Both the position numbers and the translations under genes were made by a program. A stretch of DNA of 47,933 bases from an uncultured Clostridium sp. (lineage in GTDB: Bacteria > Bacillota > Clostridia > TANB77 > CAG-508). The DNA is taken from contig CAUBRZ010000011.1 in assembly GCA_958438515.1 (NCBI GenBank), positions 1 through 47,933 on the forward strand. Direction: 5' to 3'. Below the pieces are notes generated by a model. The model did no database searches. It had not been told where the DNA came from and was given only the letters and a program-made list of their open reading frames with translations. Shown here piece after piece: positions 1 through 11,200 of the stretch (its first letter is position 1; every line of letters starts with the position of its first letter).

Positions 1-41
1 TTAAGAATATAAAAATAGTGCTAGCGGAGAGAAAAAACCAA

Positions 42-85
<44 letters not shown>

Positions 86-87
86 AT

Positions 88-115
88 AAAAGGCTTTGTT
101 TTTCAAAGCCTTTTA
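88..115. terminator. Bidirectional terminator between tRNA fragment and ADA-like gene
   Basis: AAAAGGCTTTG and CAAAGCCTTTT form a strong stem around a short T-rich loop, with a T-run on either strand. It immediately follows the tRNA CCA end and abuts the stop codon of the minus-strand gene. Confidence 0.8.
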
Positions 116-2611
116 TTAACATATTTCATGTGTATCTTCTATTATCTTACTAGTAATATCTTGGTTAATATTAAATGGAATAACATATCCCCCTAAAGAT
201 TTAGCTTTATCATATAAAATCGAATTTTCTTCATTTACATAAATTTTAGCTTTACCCTTTCCATTTTTTGCTTCTTGAACAAGATTTGAAACTGCAGAAT
301 TTCCATCAAAAGCTATAACTATAGATTCCCTTCTTTCAAAAATCTCATAATTAAAACTTTTGTAAATCCCCATCTCATCACTTTCAATAGAAATTCTAAT
401 ACCAGTTATTTTGCTTTCTAACAAATTATTAGCATCTTCTTCTGCAATCATTCTTGGAATAATTGCATATATCTCAATTTTTTCATTTAAACTCCTGATA
501 ATATGTACAATTTCTTTTTCATATCCTTGCATTTTATGTCCTATTACAAAATAAGCTTTATTTGAATCTATCTTTTTTATTAATTCTCTTAATAATTCTA
601 TTCCTTTATCATCTACTTGAGTTTGTCTTCCTTTTTTATTAAAACTTCCCCCTGCTATTATTATTGGTATTTTGTCTACTGGTAGTTGTTTTATCTTATC
701 TTTAAATATATCTTCTGATTCCAAATTGTTATTTATTCTCATTTGCATATTATTATACTTGCTTTTCTCATGATTCTCTATTTCTAGTTGTGTTAAAGCC
801 TCTTTTATCGTTCTTCCATTTAAAAACTTTTCAAAATTCTTTGATTTCCTTTTGAAATACCTTTCACTTTGTTCAATAACCTCATCTTCCACTTTCCTCA
901 TTTTTTCAAAATCTTCATTTGTTAACCCTAATAAATTTTGAAGTGCTAATTGTTCATCAATTGTGTCTACTCCATAAAATCCACATCCATCTGTTCCCTG
1001 AACACATCTAATACCATTTTGTAAATATGTTTTCAATGGGTGTAATTTCAAATTACTTAAGTTGTTTAATCTAACATTTGATGTCAATTGAAATTCTATT
1101 ATTACATTAGATTTTTTCATTTCTTCCATTAATTTTTTACCTTTTTCAGAAGACAATTTAGCCGTATATAATCCATGACCTAATCTTACTTTCGGCATTT
1201 TTTGTCCTGGTTTTAGAGCATCTTTTACACATTGTATTGATTTTGAAACATTATCTTTTAGACTATCATTTTCTCCTGCATGTATTCTTATTGTAAAATC
1301 CTTGTCAACAGTTGTTACATATTCTACTAATTCTGTTATTGCAGGCTTTAAATCTGTTATTTCATTAATTTCCTCTCCTATAAAATCACTACCTACAACA
1401 TAAGGACTATTTGCAACTGTTTTTAATACATCCAAATTTTCTCTTAAGTAATTTCCACCTATTATTTGATCTTTTATAATCGTAAGTGGTATTCTTCTCA
1501 TTGCTGCTAAAAATCTCAACTTTACTTTTGTTTCCTTTTCTATATATGGCATGATTTGATGAAGTTCTTCTACTAATTTTATTGCCGGACCATTTGCTTT
1601 TACTAAATCTGTATCTGCAATTTCCACATATTTTATCCCTTGTTTTTGATACTCTCTTGCTATCCAAAGAAGTTTATCTTGTCTCAATGTAATATTTTTT
1701 AATTCTTCCTTCTCACTGTCTTTTAACATCAGTTTAATCATTCTCTTTATATCTTTTTCTGGTATTTTGTCTATTTTTTCTTTACTTAATTTAATTTTCT
1801 CTTGAGCTCCAACTCCTTTACAAAATACATATCTGTAAATGTATAATTTTTCAAGATTAGTAAATACTGCCTGACCATCCTTTAAAATTGCTAAACTTGT
1901 TCTTATTTTTGATATATTATAATCAGCATCTTCAATATTGTTTAATATAAAATCTGCAAAATTAATAAAAGTATTATCATCAATTTTTCTTGTTAAATAT
2001 TTTCCTTTTAATTCTGAATCTTTATACTCCATCTCAACTTGTTTTCTTTGCTCTAAAATCTCTTCTTCCTGCTTTTTGCTCATTTTTAAATTTAATTTTT
2101 TAATATAGTATAAAGGATATCTTAATTGATGTTTTATTCCTAGTGCAATCAATGCATCTGGTGATAAGTTTGCATTCATATGTGTATGTAAATCTGTTCT
2201 AAACTTAGATTTTTTTAATATGTATGATTTTACTATAGTCTTTTCTACTGGTAATTTATAATCTTTTGTTTGTGACATTAATGTTTTTGTAATTGCCGGT
2301 ATCTTAGCTTTTATTTCTATTGTTTTATCTTCATATATGTTTGCAATCTTTATTCCTCCTAATCTGAAGATATAAACAATTTGATTATCCCCATTTATAC
2401 ATGCTGGCAAAATTCCGGTTACTATTTTCATATCATTCTTATTTTTTATTGTTTCCGTATCACATAACTTAGCTAGATTAGTAATTAGATTACCTGTATT
2501 ATGATTTGGAGTTTCTAATACATATCTTATTTCATCTTCTTTTTCTTTATAAAGCTTTACAATAATATCTTTTTCTTTATCTAAATAAAATTTTCCAAAT
2601 AATTCTTTCAT
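116..2611 (-). CDS. Adenosine deaminase-like hydrolase fused to SLOG/Rossmann-like domain
   Basis: 831 residues. The centre is a metal-dependent adenosine/AMP deaminase-type domain: HTH at 142-144, HAGE at 444-447, GHG at 478-480 and GTDGCG from 539, matching the zinc ligands and catalytic Glu/Asp of the family. An extra helical, charged region of about 170 residues separates the first and later motifs, so the protein is far longer than ordinary adenosine deaminase (about 340). From about 648 to the end a second alpha/beta domain starts IIIAGGSF and has a glycine-rich FVIGHKMQG segment, resembling SLOG/LOG-type nucleotide-binding folds (inference). ATG with AAAGGAG upstream. The gene is monocistronic and has its own promoter. 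Purine or nucleotide-signal deamination is plausible; the substrate is unknown. Confidence 0.75.
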   Translation of the reverse strand: MKELFGKFYLDKEKDIIVKLYKEKEDEIRYVLETPNHNTGNLITNLAKLCDTETIKNKNDMKIVTGILPACINGDNQIVYIFRLGGIKIANIYEDKTIEIKAKIPAITKTLMSQTKDYKLPVEKTIVKSYILKKSKFRTDLHTHMNANLSPDALIALGIKHQLRYPLYYIKKLNLKMSKKQEEEILEQRKQVEMEYKDSELKGKYLTRKIDDNTFINFADFILNNIEDADYNISKIRTSLAILKDGQAVFTNLEKLYIYRYVFCKGVGAQEKIKLSKEKIDKIPEKDIKRMIKLMLKDSEKEELKNITLRQDKLLWIAREYQKQGIKYVEIADTDLVKANGPAIKLVEELHQIMPYIEKETKVKLRFLAAMRRIPLTIIKDQIIGGNYLRENLDVLKTVANSPYVVGSDFIGEEINEITDLKPAITELVEYVTTVDKDFTIRIHAGENDSLKDNVSKSIQCVKDALKPGQKMPKVRLGHGLYTAKLSSEKGKKLMEEMKKSNVIIEFQLTSNVRLNNLSNLKLHPLKTYLQNGIRCVQGTDGCGFYGVDTIDEQLALQNLLGLTNEDFEKMRKVEDEVIEQSERYFKRKSKNFEKFLNGRTIKEALTQLEIENHEKSKYNNMQMRINNNLESEDIFKDKIKQLPVDKIPIIIAGGSFNKKGRQTQVDDKGIELLRELIKKIDSNKAYFVIGHKMQGYEKEIVHIIRSLNEKIEIYAIIPRMIAEEDANNLLESKITGIRISIESDEMGIYKSFNYEIFERRESIVIAFDGNSAVSNLVQEAKNGKGKAKIYVNEENSILYDKAKSLGGYVIPFNINQDITSKIIEDTHEIC

Positions 2612-2641
2612 ATATATTTTCTCCTTTTAAATTTAAATGTT

Positions 2642-2670
2642 ATTTTAACATATTGTACTTCTTAAATCAA
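2642..2670 (-). promoter_or_regulatory. Sigma-A promoter of ADA-like gene
   Basis: On the minus strand, -35 TTGATT and -10 TAAAAT are separated by 17 bp, about 30 bp upstream of the ATG. Confidence 0.6.
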
Positions 2671-2756
2671 TACTTATGTTAACTTTTTCTTTTATAATAT
2701 GTAGTTTTTGTTATATATCTTCCTAATCATTCATATATTTGTATGGGGTGTTTCCA

Positions 2757-3827
2757 TTGTTTATAAAAACATTTAGAATAAATAAAAAATTCATAGCGTT
2801 TTTAATATTTGTATTAATTTTAATATTATCCATCATCGTTTTTACTTCTTTTGCAAAAGAAAATGATAACTCTGATTCTAAAAAGGATTTTATAAAATGG
2901 GTAGATTTTAACGTAACAAGTGATGCTTTACGTTTAACATCTAAACTAGATATAGATTCTCACAATAATAATGAAGAAATAAAATATAATTGGATCGAAC
3001 TTTTATCTTATTTGGCATGTAAAAATGGTGGTGATTTTAAAAATTTCAAAAAAACCGATTTAGATAATGTTGTCCAAAAACTAAAAGACGGCCAAACAAT
3101 GGATGAACTAACACAAGATTTGAAATTTTACAATTATTATTATGAAAGCTATTCTGCTGTTTTAGGAAACTTTATTGGAACCTATTCTATTCAAACAACT
3201 AACTCTGATAATCTTGATGATACTTCTAGCTCTGATGTAGATACTAAAACTTTTGATCAAAAATATGGTATAAAAGCTTTTCTTCCTATTGCTAAAAATT
3301 ATGCCTTTAGCCATTATGATGATTTTGGAAATTCTAGATCTTATGGTTTTAAAAGAACTCATCTTGGTAATGATTTGATGGGTAGTATAGGAACTCCTAT
3401 AGTAGCAGTAGAATCTGGTGTTGTTGAACATCTTGGATGGAATCAATATGGTGGTTGGAGAGTTGGCATTAGAAGTTTTGATTCTAAAAGATACTACTAT
3501 TATGCACATTTAAGAAAAAACCATCCTTATGCAGATGGTTTAGAAGAAGGCTCAAGAGTTACGGCTGGAGATGTTATTGGATATCTTGGTATGACTGGTT
3601 ATAGTATAAAAGAAAATGTAAATAATATAAATGTTCCTCACTTACATTTTGGTATGCAATTGATTTTTGATGAATCGCAAGTTGATAGCCCAAATGAAAT
3701 TTGGATAGATGTTTATCAAATTATTGAATTTTTAAAACAAAATCGTTCTGAAGTTTATATGTCTAATAAAGAAACTAAAGACTATTCTAGAAAACTTGAT
3801 TTCATGGAACAATCTTTTAATGATTAA
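2757..3827 (+). CDS. Membrane-anchored M23 (LytM) peptidase
   Basis: A cell-wall endopeptidase-type protein. The start is placed at TTG 2757, which has GGGGTG six bases upstream; the longer reading from TTG 2739 lacks a ribosome site. The N-terminus then has a few basic residues followed by one hydrophobic helix (FIAFLIFVLILILSII), so it is anchored with the bulk outside. A middle helical domain of about 120 residues precedes the M23 fold. Zinc/catalytic motifs are present: HLGND (HxxxD), the His of YYYAHL and HLH near the end. It is therefore predicted active, cleaving peptidoglycan cross-links or stems. It is single-gene and ends at a hairpin terminator. Confidence 0.85.
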   Translation: MFIKTFRINKKFIAFLIFVLILILSIIVFTSFAKENDNSDSKKDFIKWVDFNVTSDALRLTSKLDIDSHNNNEEIKYNWIELLSYLACKNGGDFKNFKKTDLDNVVQKLKDGQTMDELTQDLKFYNYYYESYSAVLGNFIGTYSIQTTNSDNLDDTSSSDVDTKTFDQKYGIKAFLPIAKNYAFSHYDDFGNSRSYGFKRTHLGNDLMGSIGTPIVAVESGVVEHLGWNQYGGWRVGIRSFDSKRYYYYAHLRKNHPYADGLEEGSRVTAGDVIGYLGMTGYSIKENVNNINVPHLHFGMQLIFDESQVDSPNEIWIDVYQIIEFLKQNRSEVYMSNKETKDYSRKLDFMEQSFND

Positions 3828-3860
3828 TTTAAAATAATATTTTATTATACTTATAATATA

Positions 3861-3888
3861 TAAGGAGGCACTTATATGCCTCTTTATA
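3861..3888. terminator. Terminator between M23 gene and htrA
   Basis: AAGGAGGCA/TGCCTCTTT form a 9-bp stem with a CTTATA loop between convergent genes. Confidence 0.7.
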
Positions 3889-3890
3889 TA

Positions 3891-5028
3891 TTATTTTTTT
3901 CCTAATGTTAAATTTATTTGCTTATTTATTTTTCCTCTAGTTACCTGAAGCTTTACTTCTTCATTAGGCTTTTTTGTATATATATATTCTCTTAAATCAT
4001 TCATAGTATTTAATTGCTTTTCATCAATACTTGTTATTATATCCCCTTCTTTTAATTCACTATTACCAGCAGGCCCATTTTTATTAATTTGTGCAACATA
4101 TATACCTTTATTAAAATTCGGACTAAAATTTGAATTTAAATATGGTATAACTTCTTTATCATATGCATAAATCCCTATTGTTGCTTCTTCAAATCCTCCC
4201 GTATTTTTAAAACTTTCGATAATTGGTTTTATTATATTTATTGGTACTGCAAATCCTATTCCTTCTGCTGTTGATATTTTCACTGTATTTACTCCTATAA
4301 TTTCTCCATTTGGATATATTAAAGGACCTCCACTATTACCTGGATTTATTGTTGCATCTGTTTGAATTAAATTAGTCATATATGAAGATTTATTTTCTTC
4401 TTCTATTTTTATAGTTCTATTTTTTGCACTTATAATTCCTGAAGTTACTGTTCTTCTAAATTCAAATCCTATAGGATTTCCGAATTGCATATACTGTTTC
4501 TCCTACCCTTATTTGACTTGAATCTCCTAAATTAACATATGGTAAATTTTTTGCATTTATTTTAATTATAGATAAATCTAAATCTGAATCACTCCACACT
4601 ACTGTACCATCATGATTTTCTCCACTTTCTAATGTTATATAACATTTGCTATATTTCGACCCTGTTACATGTTCATTACTTATTATATATCCATCTTCTG
4701 TTATTATAAATCCTGTTCCTAATCCTAATTCACTTTCAGTACTTTTTGATAATATACTACTTCCTGTTTCTTTTAATTTTGATATTCCTACTACTTTCCT
4801 TGTTGTTTGCTCAATTATATCTGCCACATTCTTGCTGTTTTCTTGTGCTTTTTCCACAGTTTGTTCTTCTTGTGTGGATATAGTTCTTGATGCAGTATAA
4901 TTATTGTCATCTATTTCTATATTTTGGTATGTAATATACATATAAAAACTTATTACTAATATTATTGATATTATCGCTAGTGTTATTAATAGTTTTTTTA
5001 TACTTTTTGTTTTTTTCCCTTTTTTCAA
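3891..5028 (-). CDS. htrA: HtrA/DegP-type serine protease, interrupted by +1 shift at CGG
   Basis: A membrane-anchored S1C protease. The start is best placed at TTG 5028, six bases after GAGGTG; the upstream GTG at 5037 lies inside that ribosome site. A basic N-terminus and one TM helix lead into a trypsin-like domain with catalytic His120 (SNEHVTG), Asp151 (SDLDLS) and Ser232 (GNSGGP), then a C-terminal PDZ domain. The two halves are in different frames. At 4482-4480 the zero frame reads ATT CGG AAA; skipping the C gives ATT GGA AAT CCT, restoring the conserved AIGNPIGF. With the skip the product is 378 residues, normal for the family, and there is no other lesion. It acts in envelope protein quality control. 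If the extra base is real and not recoded, this is a pseudogene. Confidence 0.8.
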
Positions 5029-5201
5029 AAAATTCACCTCAAAAATATTGTTTCCGTATTTGGGAGATTTTAAACATAAAAGTATGAAAATGAACTCTTT
5101 ATTTTCTAGCTAAATTTTTTGTTTAAAAAAGTCGAATTTTGTCACACTTTTAGCTAATTTCTATCATTTTTCTACTTTGTTCTTTCTTTTTTGGTAAAAA
5201 C

Positions 5202-5230
5202 TTGCAAATTGAATATTTTAATAGTATAAT
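5202..5230 (+). promoter_or_regulatory. Sigma-A promoter of NRPS operon
   Basis: TTGCAA, 17-bp spacer, perfect TATAAT, about 35 bp before the start codon. The 228-bp gap to htrA contains nothing else I can assign. Confidence 0.75.
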
Positions 5231-5265
5231 TCAGCTATAAATTCTAATAAAAAAGGGGCATACTT

Positions 5266-8200
5266 ATGAAAAATAAAAATATTTATGAATTAACTAATCC
5301 TCAAAAATCAATTTTATTTACAGAACAATTTTATTCAGATACTACAGTAAATAATATCTGTACATCTGCTATAATTTATGAAGAAATAGATGAAACTTTA
5401 TTAAAAAAAGCTATTTATAATGTTGTTAAACAAAATGATAGTTTTAGAATACATATGATTTCTTGTGAGGATAATACTATAAAACAAATTATATCTGACT
5501 TTACTGAATTTAATATAGATGTGTCATATATTGACACTGAAGATGACGTTAAGCTTCTTCAAGAAGAAGAGGTTAAGTATAAGTTTGAATTCTTAAATTC
5601 AGATTTATTTAAATTTAAGATATTTATTTTAAAAAATAAATTTGCTGGAGTAATTTTAACAGTAAATCATATTATCGCTGATTCTTGGTCTCTTGGCTTG
5701 GTTATACAAGATATATTAAAAAATTACCATTGTTTAAAAAATAACACGCCAATTGAATCTTCAAATTACTCTTATACTAATTATATAAATTTAGAGAAAG
5801 AATATAAATCAAGCAAAAGATTTCAAGAAGACAAAAAATATTGGGAAGAAATGTTTCAAACAATACCTGAACAAGCTACAATTCCATCTTTCAAAGGCAA
5901 TTTAAAAAATGTTTCTAATGCTGCTGAAAGATTGAGTTTTAATATAGATAAAAATTTGTTAACAGATATAAATGTTTTCTGCAAAGAAAATAATATTTCT
6001 GTATTTAACTTTTTTATAACTATATTTTCAATTTATATTGGTAGAGTTTCTAATATAGATGATTTTGTAATTGGAACTCCTATTTTAAACAGAATTAATT
6101 ATAAAGATAAACATACAATGGGTATGTTTGTTAATACTGTTCCGATTAGAGTTAATAACTTCGGAAATTCAACTTTTAAAGAAATGGCAAAATGTTCTAA
6201 TAGAAATCTTATGAATATATTAAGACATCAAAAATATTCATATAACTCAATATTAGAAGACTTAAGACGTAAAAATGAAAATGTTCCAAATTTATATAAC
6301 ATAATAATTTCTTATCAAGTAACTAAAGCTTTTAATGAGGATTTTGGTAACTACAAAACTGATTGGATTTTTAATCATTATTGTGCAAATGATTTCAATA
6401 TTCACCTTTATGATATTAATGACACAGGTAATCTAATTGTTAATTATGATTATTTAATTGATAAATATTCAAAAGAAGATGTTTGTGCCATTCATAATCG
6501 TATAATGCATATGATAGATCAAATTCTAGCTAATAATGATGTTTTTTCTGATGATATTGAAATTGTCACAGAAGAAGAAAAAGATAAAATATTAAATGTG
6601 TTTAATAATACAAATGTTGATTATCCTAGGGATAAAACTATTGTTGATTTATTTGAAAAACAAGTAAGAAAAACACCTGATAACATTGCTGTAGTTTTTG
6701 AGGATAAAAAATTAACATATAAAGAGCTTAATGAGAAATCAAATCAGTTAGCTAGACACTTGATAGAACAAGGTATTAAGCCTCATACCGTTATTGGTCT
6801 TAGGTTAAATAAAAGATTAGAAATGATAGTTGGAATCTTAGCAATTATTAAAGCTGGTTGCTGTTATTTACCAATTAACATGCAGTACCCTGAAGATAGA
6901 GTGGATTTTATGCTAAATGACAGTAATGCAAAATTATTACTTGGTACACAAGATTCCATAACAGACATAGAAATTAATTTAAAGAAAATTGATATTAGTT
7001 TAGATAATAATGATATTTATAATCATGAAGATACAGATTTAGGTTTAAAAATTTCACCTGAGGATTTGATTTATATTATTTATACTTCTGGATCTACTGG
7101 CAAACCTAAAGGTGCTATGCTTTGTCATAGAAATGTCGTAAGATTATTTAAAAATGATAAATGTTTATTTGACTTTAATGAAAATGATGTATGGGTTATG
7201 TTCCATTCTGTTGCATTTGATTTTTCAGTATGGGAAATGTATGGTGCTTTATTATTTGGAGGTAAATTAGTTTTAATTTCAGATGAAACTGCCCAAGATC
7301 CTAAACTATTTCTAAACCTTATTAGAAGCGAACATGTAACTGTACTTAACCAAACGCCTACATACTTTTATAAATTATTAAAAGCTGAATTAGATAGAAC
7401 AGATAATAATGTATCAATTCGTTATATAATTTTTGGTGGAGAAGCTTTAAAGCCTAATCTAATAAAAGGTTGGTATTTAAAATATCCTGAAACCAAATTA
7501 ATTAATATGTATGGTATAACAGAAACAACTGTACATGTTACATTTAGAGAGTTATCTGAATCAGATTTAGACTCACCTTCATCTAATATAGGAGTTCCAA
7601 TACCAACTTTACATGTAATAATTGTAGATAAAAATTTAAAACTACTTCCATTTGGAACAATTGGAGAAATGTGTGTACTTGGAGAAGGTGTTTTCAAAGG
7701 CTATTTAAATAGAGAGGATTTGAATAAAACTAAGTTAGTAAAAATTCCTAATTATAGTGACAAATTAATTTATCGCTCAGGCGACACTGCCATAATGCAT
7801 GAAGATGGTCACTTAGAATATATGGGAAGGATTGATACACAAGTAAAAATTAGAGGATTTAGAGTTGAACTTGGAGAGATAGAAGAAAAAATATTAAAAT
7901 ATTCCAACATTGATACTTGTATAGTTGCTAAAAAAGTTGATGAATTTGATAGAGAACTCTTATGTGCCTATTATATAAAAAATGGTCCTTTAAATATATC
8001 AGCATTAAGAATTTTATTAAACAAACACTTACCTTCATATATGATACCTCAATATTTTATAGAAATAGATAAAGTTCCAATTAATATAAATGGAAAAACA
8101 GATTTTAAAGCATTACCTTTGCCTAAGAATGCCCAAACTGGTGTTGAACTTGTAAAACCTAGAAATAAAATTGATAAATGCTTATTAGAAATCTATGAAA

Positions 8201-11200
8201 ATACTTTACATGTTAGCAACATTAGTATGTCTGATTCCTTTTTTGAATTAGGTGGGGATTCTTTAACAGCAATTAATATTTCTGAAACTATTAGTAAAAA
8301 GTTTAATGTAGAAATAACTGTTAAAGATATTCTGGAAAAAAATATAATCATGGATTTATCTGATTATATTTCTGGCCTATCTAGTATAAATACCAATTCT
8401 TTTGAAATATTACCAGCAGATAAGTGTGAATTTTATCCTTTATCTTCTGCTCAAAAAAGAATTTACTATGCTTGCAAAATGATAGGAGATGAAAATGTAG
8501 TTTATAACATATCCGGAAAAATAGAATTTAATCAACATTTAGATTCAAAGAAAGTTAAAGATGTATTTAATAAAATCCTTGACAGACACGTAAGTTTTAG
8601 AACTGCCTTTGTTGTTAACAATAACGAAATTAAACAAAAAATTATGAATAATGTTAAATTGGACATTCCTATACTAAACAGTAAAGAATCTGAAATGCCA
8701 AACAATATAGCTAAATTTGTAAAACCATTTAATCTTGATACTGCTCCCCTTTTACGAGTAGAAATACATTATTTAAAAAATAATAAAACTATATTACTTA
8801 TTGATACACATCATATTATTATGGATGGTACATCATTGGGAAACCTAATAAATGATTTTAATAATCTATATAATGATAATAAACTATCTGAAAAAACTAT
8901 AAGTTATATTGATTATTCAGTATGGGAACAACAAAATTTAGTGTCCGAAAAAATGCAATTAGAGGAAAAGCACTGGATTGATAAAATTAGTAATTTTCCT
9001 TTGCAGTCTCTTAATTTGCCTTATGACTATAATCCAAAAGCAATTAAAACATTCGCTGGTAATAAGATTAGTAAAGAAATTGATGCCGATGAATTTAATC
9101 AATTAGAAAATATAGCTAAACTTTTAGGTGTATCGCCATATGTTTTATTTATTAGTGCTTTTATAATATTGTTACATAAATATACTAATCAAAATGAAAT
9201 AGTTATTGGTAGTCCTATTGCTAATAGGAAATATTCTGAACTCCAAAATTTAATTGGTATGTTTGTAAATAATATTACAATTGCTTCTACCATAAATACT
9301 AATATGAAATTTTCTGAATTTTTATATGATATAAAAGAGCAAATTTTTGAAGATATAAATAATCAAGAATATCCTTATGATATGTTGGTAAAAAAATTAA
9401 ATATACCTAATAATAGTTCTTTATTTGATGTAGTATTTACTTATCAAAACACAGAAAATAATTATATTATGATAAATAACGAATTAGCGACACTTCAAGA
9501 AATAAGAAACAATATTGCAAAATTTAATATCACTTTGGAAATTCAACCAAATAAACATATAATAAACTTAGAATATATGACTGACTTATTTAAGTTAGAA
9601 ACTATGGAAAATTTTTTGGAACATTACATTTTTATACTTCATCAACTAAAAGACAACATTAATGTTTTTATTAAAGATATTAATATAATAACACCCAAAG
9701 AAGAGAAAATGTTAGCTAAGTTTAATGATACATTTGAACCAATAAATGATGATACAGCAACATCTTTATTTGAAGAACAAGTTAGAATAAACCCTGACAA
9801 TATTGCTTTAATTTGTAATGATGAAAAGTTAACATATGCACAATTAAATTCAAAAGCAAATAGTCTGGCTCATTACTTATTACAAAAAGGAATTAAGCCT
9901 AATGATATAGTTTGCATTATGGCTAATCGTTCTTTGGAAACTATTATTTGCATGCTAGGTATATTAAAATCAGGTGCAGCATTCTTGAATCTGGACCCTA
10001 CATATCCTGTTGATAGAACAAAATATTATATTAATGATAGCAATGTTCAATATGTCCTTGTTCAAAAAGAATTATGCGAAAAAGTTAAAAATATTAAAAA
10101 TTGTATATATATAGACTTGGATAGTGATTTTTATAATTATAATTTTGAAAATCCTAACATATCTGTTAAAGACACTGATTTATCTTATATGATTTACACT
10201 TCTGGTTCTACTGGAACACCAAAAGGTGTAATGTTAAATCAAGTTGGACTTGCTAATATGGCAAAAGCAATGACAAAAGTATTAGATTATTTAAAAGAAG
10301 GAAATAAACACACAATTGTGTCTGTTACTTCAACACCATTTGATATATTTGTTTACGAAATTATAGTATCATTAACTCATGGACTAAAAATCGTAATGGC
10401 AAATAATGCCGAACATAGAAACCCAAAATTATTAGATGCTTTAATAAAAAAATATAATGTAGACGTTATGACTGTTACCCCTAGTTTGATGAAAATCAAC
10501 TATGATAACAGAGAACCAAATTCAGCATTAGCATTAGTGAAAAATATGGTATTTGGTGGAGAGCCTTTGCCTGAAAAATTTGTTAAATCTCTAAAAGCTC
10601 TCGCAGATGATATTACTGTTTATAACATATATGGTCCAAGCGAAATCACAATACTTTCAAATGTTCAAAATTTAGATGGTGAAAAAGAAATAACAGTTGG
10701 TCCACCTATTATGAACACTCAAATTCATATCTTAGATAAAAATATGAAGCGTGTACCTATTGGAGTTGTTGGAGAAATTTATATTTCCGGAATTCAAGTT
10801 GGACTTGGCTATATGGGAAAGCCTGATATGACATCAACAAAATTTCTAGATAACCCTTTTGGTTCTGGTAAAATCTATAAATCTGGTGATATTGGTAGAT
10901 GGACATTTGATGGAAAAGTTCAATGTTTAGGAAGAATTGACAATCAAATAAAATTAAGAGGTTTAAGAATTGAACTTGGTGAAATTGAAAATAGAATTTT
11001 AGAAATTGAAGGAATAACTTCTGCAATAGTTAATAAAATTGAAATTGATGGAAAAGAAGTTTTATGTGGTTATTATGTATCTACTACAGATATTGATGAA
11101 AGCTATATAAAAGATACTTTAAGAAAAAATTTGCCACCATATATGATTCCTAACTATATATTAAGATTAGAGAAAATGCCATATACTATTAATAGAAAAA

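Noticed and set aside
1..41. Group I or II intron 3' end within tRNA-Arg
   Set aside because: No terminal G at the junction and no domain V-like hairpin in the visible 41 bases; too little sequence to support an intron.
1407..1667. Shadow ORFs opposite or within large genes (this and many similar)
   Set aside because: They lie in alternative frames of clearly coding genes, with low-complexity Leu/Phe/Ile/Ser compositions and no ribosome sites.
116..2611. RADAR anti-phage deaminase (RdrB)
   Set aside because: No RdrA-like ATPase is adjacent and the C-terminal SLOG-like domain is not part of RdrB, so only a general defence possibility is kept.
4462..4490. Two separate short genes for the htrA halves
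   Set aside because: The halves are consecutive parts of one protease with the catalytic triad divided between them; the second has no ribosome site.
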